A stretch of 7,869 nucleotides of DNA from Oscillospiraceae bacterium (GTDB taxonomy: Bacteria; Bacillota; Clostridia; Oscillospirales; Ruminococcaceae). This document shows positions 5,012 to 7,869 of the stretch, one piece after another (position 1 is the first letter of the stretch; every line of letters starts with the position of its first letter). The stretch spans positions 1 to 7,869 of the forward strand of contig JAFXOO010000328.1 of the NCBI GenBank assembly GCA_017528675.1, in the 5' to 3' direction. The translations under genes were made by a program, and so were the position numbers. Under the pieces are notes generated by a model. The model had not been told where the DNA came from and made no database searches. It saw only the letters and a list, made by a program, of their open reading frames with translations.

Positions 5012-5040
5012 TTGACAAAATCAGGCTTATGCGTTATAAT
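5012..5040 (+). promoter_or_regulatory. Consensus promoter of the cyclase-kinase operon
   Basis: TTGACA (5012-5017), a 17-base spacer, TATAAT (5035-5040), matching the vegetative consensus at every position. Transcription should start near 5047. This also rules out upstream in-frame start codons for the following gene, because they would lie outside the transcript or in the -10 box. Confidence 0.9.
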
Positions 5041-5064
5041 GAAAAAGAATAGCAAGGCACTGAT

Positions 5065-5138
5065 CTGCGGCGCTCATAAGCCCGCTGGATGTTTCCAAAA
5101 CGGAAGAATTACAGTTCCGCAGCCGTTGCGAACGGAAC
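5065..5138 (+). promoter_or_regulatory. Structured 5' leader with competing stems
   Basis: CTGCGG (5065-5070) can pair with CCGCAG (5117-5122), enclosing TTTCC/GGAAG (5092-5096 with 5102-5106). GTTCCG (5114-5119) can instead pair with CGGAAC (5133-5138), which excludes the first stem. It does not match the c-di-GMP riboswitch consensus I know, nor other common riboswitches. It might be a regulatory leader or ordinary fold potential. Confidence 0.3.
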
Positions 5139-5155
5139 ACGACAGGAGGAAATCT

Positions 5156-6913
5156 ATGGCAACATGGGTGATCGTAGTGGATGACGATACCGCCAATCTG
5201 AAAATGGCGGGACATATTCTCAGCAAAAACCAGATGCGTGTCACGGCACTGAAGTCGGGCACTGCGCTTCTGGAGTATATCAGACAGCATGGCATGCCCG
5301 ACCTGATTCTGCTGGACATCAAGATGCCGGTTATGGACGGGTTTGAGACACTCGAACGGCTGCGCAGCTTTGAGCATGAGACAGGGCGGGAGGTTGTGCC
5401 GGTCATCTTCCTTACGGCTGATGAGGATGCAGACACCGAAACAAGGGGATTTGAGGTCGGCGTTTCGGACTTTATCCGGAAGCCGTTCAATCCGGATGTG
5501 CTGCTGCGCCGGATCAGCAACATTGTCTCCAAGCAGGAGCGGATGCTCAATTTCAAGGCAGAGGCAACCACCGATAAGCTCACCGGACTGCTGAACAAGG
5601 TGACGGCCAAGTCCGTGCTGACCGGCATGTGCCTTGCGCATACGGGATGTCTGATGATGATTGACCTCGATTCCTTCAAGCTGGTCAATGATATCTATGG
5701 CCATGATATGGGCGACAAGGTGCTTGTGTGCTTCTCTGATCTCCTGACAAAGCATATTCCCGTGGCAAGCAAGGCAGCACGGCTCGGCGGGGATGAGTTT
5801 GCAGCCTTCTGCCGTGCCATGAACACTGAGGCACAGGTCGCTGCCTTTACGCAGGTACTGAATGAGGAGCTGCTGAAGGCGGCAAAGGCAATGATGGGCG
5901 AGAATATGGAAATTCCGCTCGGTGTTTCGGTCGGTGCGGTGTTTGCGCCGGAATATGGCACAAATTACGAGAATCTGATGCTGCTTGCGGATAAGGCACT
6001 CTACCAGACGAAGAAGCACGGAAAGCATGGCTATACCCTCTACAGCCCGGACGCCGAGTCTGCCGAGCCGGATGCGCTGCCGGAGATGGATATTGCTGCG
6101 GTATCCTCCATCATGGGGGAGCGGTCGATACCGGATGTGGCACTGGAGCTGGATAAGGATGAATTCTCGTATGTTTACCGCTATGTGATGCGGTATCTCA
6201 TCCGCAACCGGAAGTCTGCCTGTAAGATGCAGTTCATTCTCGAACAGGGGGACGGCATCGGGGAGCTGTATTTCAGGGAGCTCTGCGATGCGTTCGGGGA
6301 GCATATTAAAATCTCGCTCCGGAAGTCGGATGTGTTCATGCGCAGCCGCTCCAACCGCTATTTCGTGTTCCTCACCGACATCCGCAGGGATGCGGTGGAG
6401 AAGGTTGCAGAAGGGCTGATCTCCCGCTGGAAGGAGCGCAACGGCGAGGGGCTGCATATCGTCTATGAGTCGGAATTTGTCGGAACAGATGCCGTACAGG
6501 GTGACGCCCGCAGGACACCGCTGCAAATTGCAGTTGTCACCGGGGAGGAAACGCTGCTCGCATCGCTGACGGCGCTGCTGCAAGCGCATGCCTATGGTGT
6601 CATGCCGGTGACATCCGGGGAGGAGCTGCTGTCCATGGCAGATGCGCAGCTTCCGGATATGATCCTGCTTGATGCGGGTGAGAACGGCTTCCGGACGCTC
6701 GACCAGCTCCGCTGCCTGAAGCCCGAAACCGTCAGCATTCCCATCATCTTCATGATGGCGGATGACAGCCCGGAGAACGTGAAGAAAGCACTTTCACTCG
6801 GCACGGCGGAGATTATCCGGCTGCCCGTCATCCCAGAATTGCTGCTGCACCGTATCCGCAGTCTGCATACGCTTGCAATGCTCGAAGAAACGCATACGGA
6901 GACAAAGAAGTGA
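5156..6913 (+). CDS. Response regulator/diguanylate cyclase with mirrored REC-GGDEF layout
   Basis: A 585-residue soluble protein, started at 5156 because of AGGAGG at 5144-5149 and the promoter just upstream; the frame stays open further upstream. Residues 4-122 form a receiver domain with the acidic cluster D9-D11, phosphoacceptor D54 (LLDIKMPVMDG), T87 and K109. Residues 138-295 form a GGDEF domain with DKLTGLLNK, D170, NDIYGHDMGD and an intact GGDEF at 211-215, so it should make cyclic-di-GMP from two GTP. The inhibitory RxxD site is absent (PVAS at that place). Residues about 325-440 resemble a second GGDEF domain lacking the motif (RKSDVFMRSRSNRYFVFL). Residues 456-575 resemble a second receiver keeping D506 but with VTGEE for the acidic cluster, M534 for the Thr and Leu for the Lys. 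It overlaps a histidine kinase gene by one base; that kinase is the likely phosphodonor. Confidence 0.88.
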   Translation: MATWVIVVDDDTANLKMAGHILSKNQMRVTALKSGTALLEYIRQHGMPDLILLDIKMPVMDGFETLERLRSFEHETGREVVPVIFLTADEDADTETRGFEVGVSDFIRKPFNPDVLLRRISNIVSKQERMLNFKAEATTDKLTGLLNKVTAKSVLTGMCLAHTGCLMMIDLDSFKLVNDIYGHDMGDKVLVCFSDLLTKHIPVASKAARLGGDEFAAFCRAMNTEAQVAAFTQVLNEELLKAAKAMMGENMEIPLGVSVGAVFAPEYGTNYENLMLLADKALYQTKKHGKHGYTLYSPDAESAEPDALPEMDIAAVSSIMGERSIPDVALELDKDEFSYVYRYVMRYLIRNRKSACKMQFILEQGDGIGELYFRELCDAFGEHIKISLRKSDVFMRSRSNRYFVFLTDIRRDAVEKVAEGLISRWKERNGEGLHIVYESEFVGTDAVQGDARRTPLQIAVVTGEETLLASLTALLQAHAYGVMPVTSGEELLSMADAQLPDMILLDAGENGFRTLDQLRCLKPETVSIPIIFMMADDSPENVKKALSLGTAEIIRLPVIPELLLHRIRSLHTLAMLEETHTETKK

Positions 6914-7869
6914 TGAAAAATTCAATTGACAAACAGGACCTTTTCGGAATCACGAACCTGACGATTCTGGTGAGCTATACGGTCTTTTCTGTATTGACAG
7001 CAGCCGAGGCACTGCTGCTCGGCTGGGAACTGTGGGCGGTGCTGCTGATCGGTATTGCAGTATGCGCCTGCTGGGTGCTGCACATCCAGTCAAGATTCCC
7101 GGCAGGGCTCAGGCTGTGGATCTGTTCGCTGCTGATGATGGTGACGTTTTTCTTCTATGGGATTCACGACAGCACCCTTGATATAACAGCGCTGATGTGT
7201 ACGGCGATTCTGCTGTATACCACGACGGGGAACAAGGGGCTGATCTCCCTGTGCCAGATCACCTATATCCTGACGCTGGGATATGGGGTATTCATGAAGC
7301 TGCTCCATGGTGAGGGGCTGGATGTCTGGGATATATGCCGCATCATTCTGCATACAGGGATGATGTTTGCAGCAGGGCTGTTTGCACGCAGGATCATTGA
7401 CAAATGGATGAAGGTGTTTGTCAATTCCCGCAACGAGATCGAGCTGCTCACGGATGCCACCGACCGGCTGAACGATTTCCTTGCCAATGTGTCACACGAG
7501 CTTCGCACACCCATCAATGCTGTCATCGGTCTGTCCTCGATCTGCATCGAGAAAGAGCAGGTGCCTGCGCTCCGCCGGGATATGCAGGCGGTCAACGAGG
7601 CAGGGCAGCGTGTGGCGGAGCAGATCAGCGATATTCTTGACTATTCCGAGACCGACCGGAACCGGCTTGTCCGGTGTGACGAGGAGTATATGCTCTCCTC
7701 GGTGCTCAATGATCTGGTGAACGAGATTCGCCCGCACTGTCCGAAGAATCTGGAACTGATCATTGACGTGGATCCTGCGATTCCGGCGGTCATGTACACC
7801 GATGCCGGGAAGCTCAAGAAGATCCTGCGGCATCTGATTATGAACGGCCTGAAGTACACGAAGGAAGGC
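6913..7869 (+). CDS. Membrane sensor histidine kinase, N-terminal part
   Basis: Open to the window end with 319 residues visible. Its ATG (6913-6915) shares one base with the upstream TGA, and no strong ribosome binding site is seen (GGAGAC at 6899-6904 is weak), so translation probably couples to the cyclase gene. Residues about 14-160 hold five or six hydrophobic segments (near 16-37, 41-57, 68-84, 92-103, 112-128, 145-160) with no recognisable ligand-binding domain. A HisKA dimerisation domain follows, with the H-box SHELRTP and phosphoacceptor H195. The ATP-binding domain starts near 265, and its N-box is visible at the edge (HLIMNGLKYTKEG) with H and G where N and A are usual; the key Asn, N311, is kept. 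The G boxes and any C-terminal receiver lie outside the window, so a hybrid kinase is possible. The signal is unknown. Confidence 0.88.
   Translation, partial: MKNSIDKQDLFGITNLTILVSYTVFSVLTAAEALLLGWELWAVLLIGIAVCACWVLHIQSRFPAGLRLWICSLLMMVTFFFYGIHDSTLDITALMCTAILLYTTTGNKGLISLCQITYILTLGYGVFMKLLHGEGLDVWDICRIILHTGMMFAAGLFARRIIDKWMKVFVNSRNEIELLTDATDRLNDFLANVSHELRTPINAVIGLSSICIEKEQVPALRRDMQAVNEAGQRVAEQISDILDYSETDRNRLVRCDEEYMLSSVLNDLVNEIRPHCPKNLELIIDVDPAIPAVMYTDAGKLKKILRHLIMNGLKYTKEG

Noticed and set aside
4880..5155. In-frame extension of the cyclase gene upstream to an ATG at 4880 or at 5040
   Set aside because: The extension runs through a fully consensus promoter (5012-5040), its translation is Cys-rich and unlike any domain, and the ATG at 5156 has an AGGAGG site followed at once by a normal receiver-domain start.
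5047..5155. c-di-GMP (GEMM) riboswitch ahead of the cyclase gene
   Set aside because: The conserved GEMM segments (such as CACGCACAGGGCAAACC and its tetraloop-receptor partner) are not present. Only generic stem potential is seen.
5027..6589. Long minus-strand reading frame opposite the cyclase gene
   Set aside because: It is antisense to well-supported receiver and GGDEF domains, and its translation is rich in His, Arg, Cys and Leu with no recognisable domain. It is a codon-bias shadow.
1..7869. CRISPR array, phage genes, transposase or toxin-antitoxin system
   Set aside because: No regularly spaced repeats and no supporting coding sequences were found on either strand.

Overview
The window looks like chromosome from a Gram-positive, low-to-mid GC Clostridia-type Firmicute, most likely a gut Ruminococcus/Oscillospiraceae relative. 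This rests on strong AGGAGG ribosome binding sites, TTGACA-N17-TATAAT type promoters, the rpmG-secE-nusG-rplK-rplA gene order, and a flotillin/NfeD pair. The genus assignment is inference; no rRNA gene is present to fix it.

Layout. (1) 1-1058, minus strand: a membrane-domain operon, an NfeD-like protein followed by a flotillin cut off by the window edge, driven by a consensus promoter at 1116-1144. (2) 1059-1375: a divergent control region with dispersed TTCTG/CAGAA dyads. (3) 1376-1930, plus strand: an XRE-type helix-turn-helix regulator with its own promoter. (4) 1931-2287: no gene. It holds a GC-rich hairpin, a 121-bp multi-hairpin element bounded by inverted repeats and flanked by near-identical direct repeats (a probable non-autonomous insertion), and two abutting 12-bp palindromes. 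(5) 2288-4864, plus strand: a translation/secretion operon, rpmG-secE-nusG-rplK-rplA, with a consensus promoter and a textbook terminator. Both the nusG-rplK and rplK-rplA gaps can fold into the same small motif (GTGG-GA-stem-CCAC), best read as two L1-binding autoregulatory sites. (6) 4865-5155: an upstream region with repeated TTTGTGCAGAAT boxes, a consensus promoter and a foldable leader. (7) 5156-7869, plus strand: a two-gene signalling operon. The first gene is a response regulator/diguanylate cyclase with a mirrored REC-GGDEF-degenerate GGDEF-degenerate REC layout. It overlaps by one base a membrane histidine kinase that runs off the window.

How it fits together: the ribosomal operon feeds ribosome assembly (L33, L11, L1), protein export (SecE) and transcription elongation (NusG), and probably limits itself through free L1. 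It ends after rplA instead of continuing into rplJ-rplL. The signalling pair probably forms a two-component route in which the kinase phosphorylates the first receiver domain and so sets cyclic-di-GMP synthesis. The strongest leads for follow-up are the paired L1-like RNA sites, the structured insertion at 2014-2173, and the mirrored cyclase architecture.
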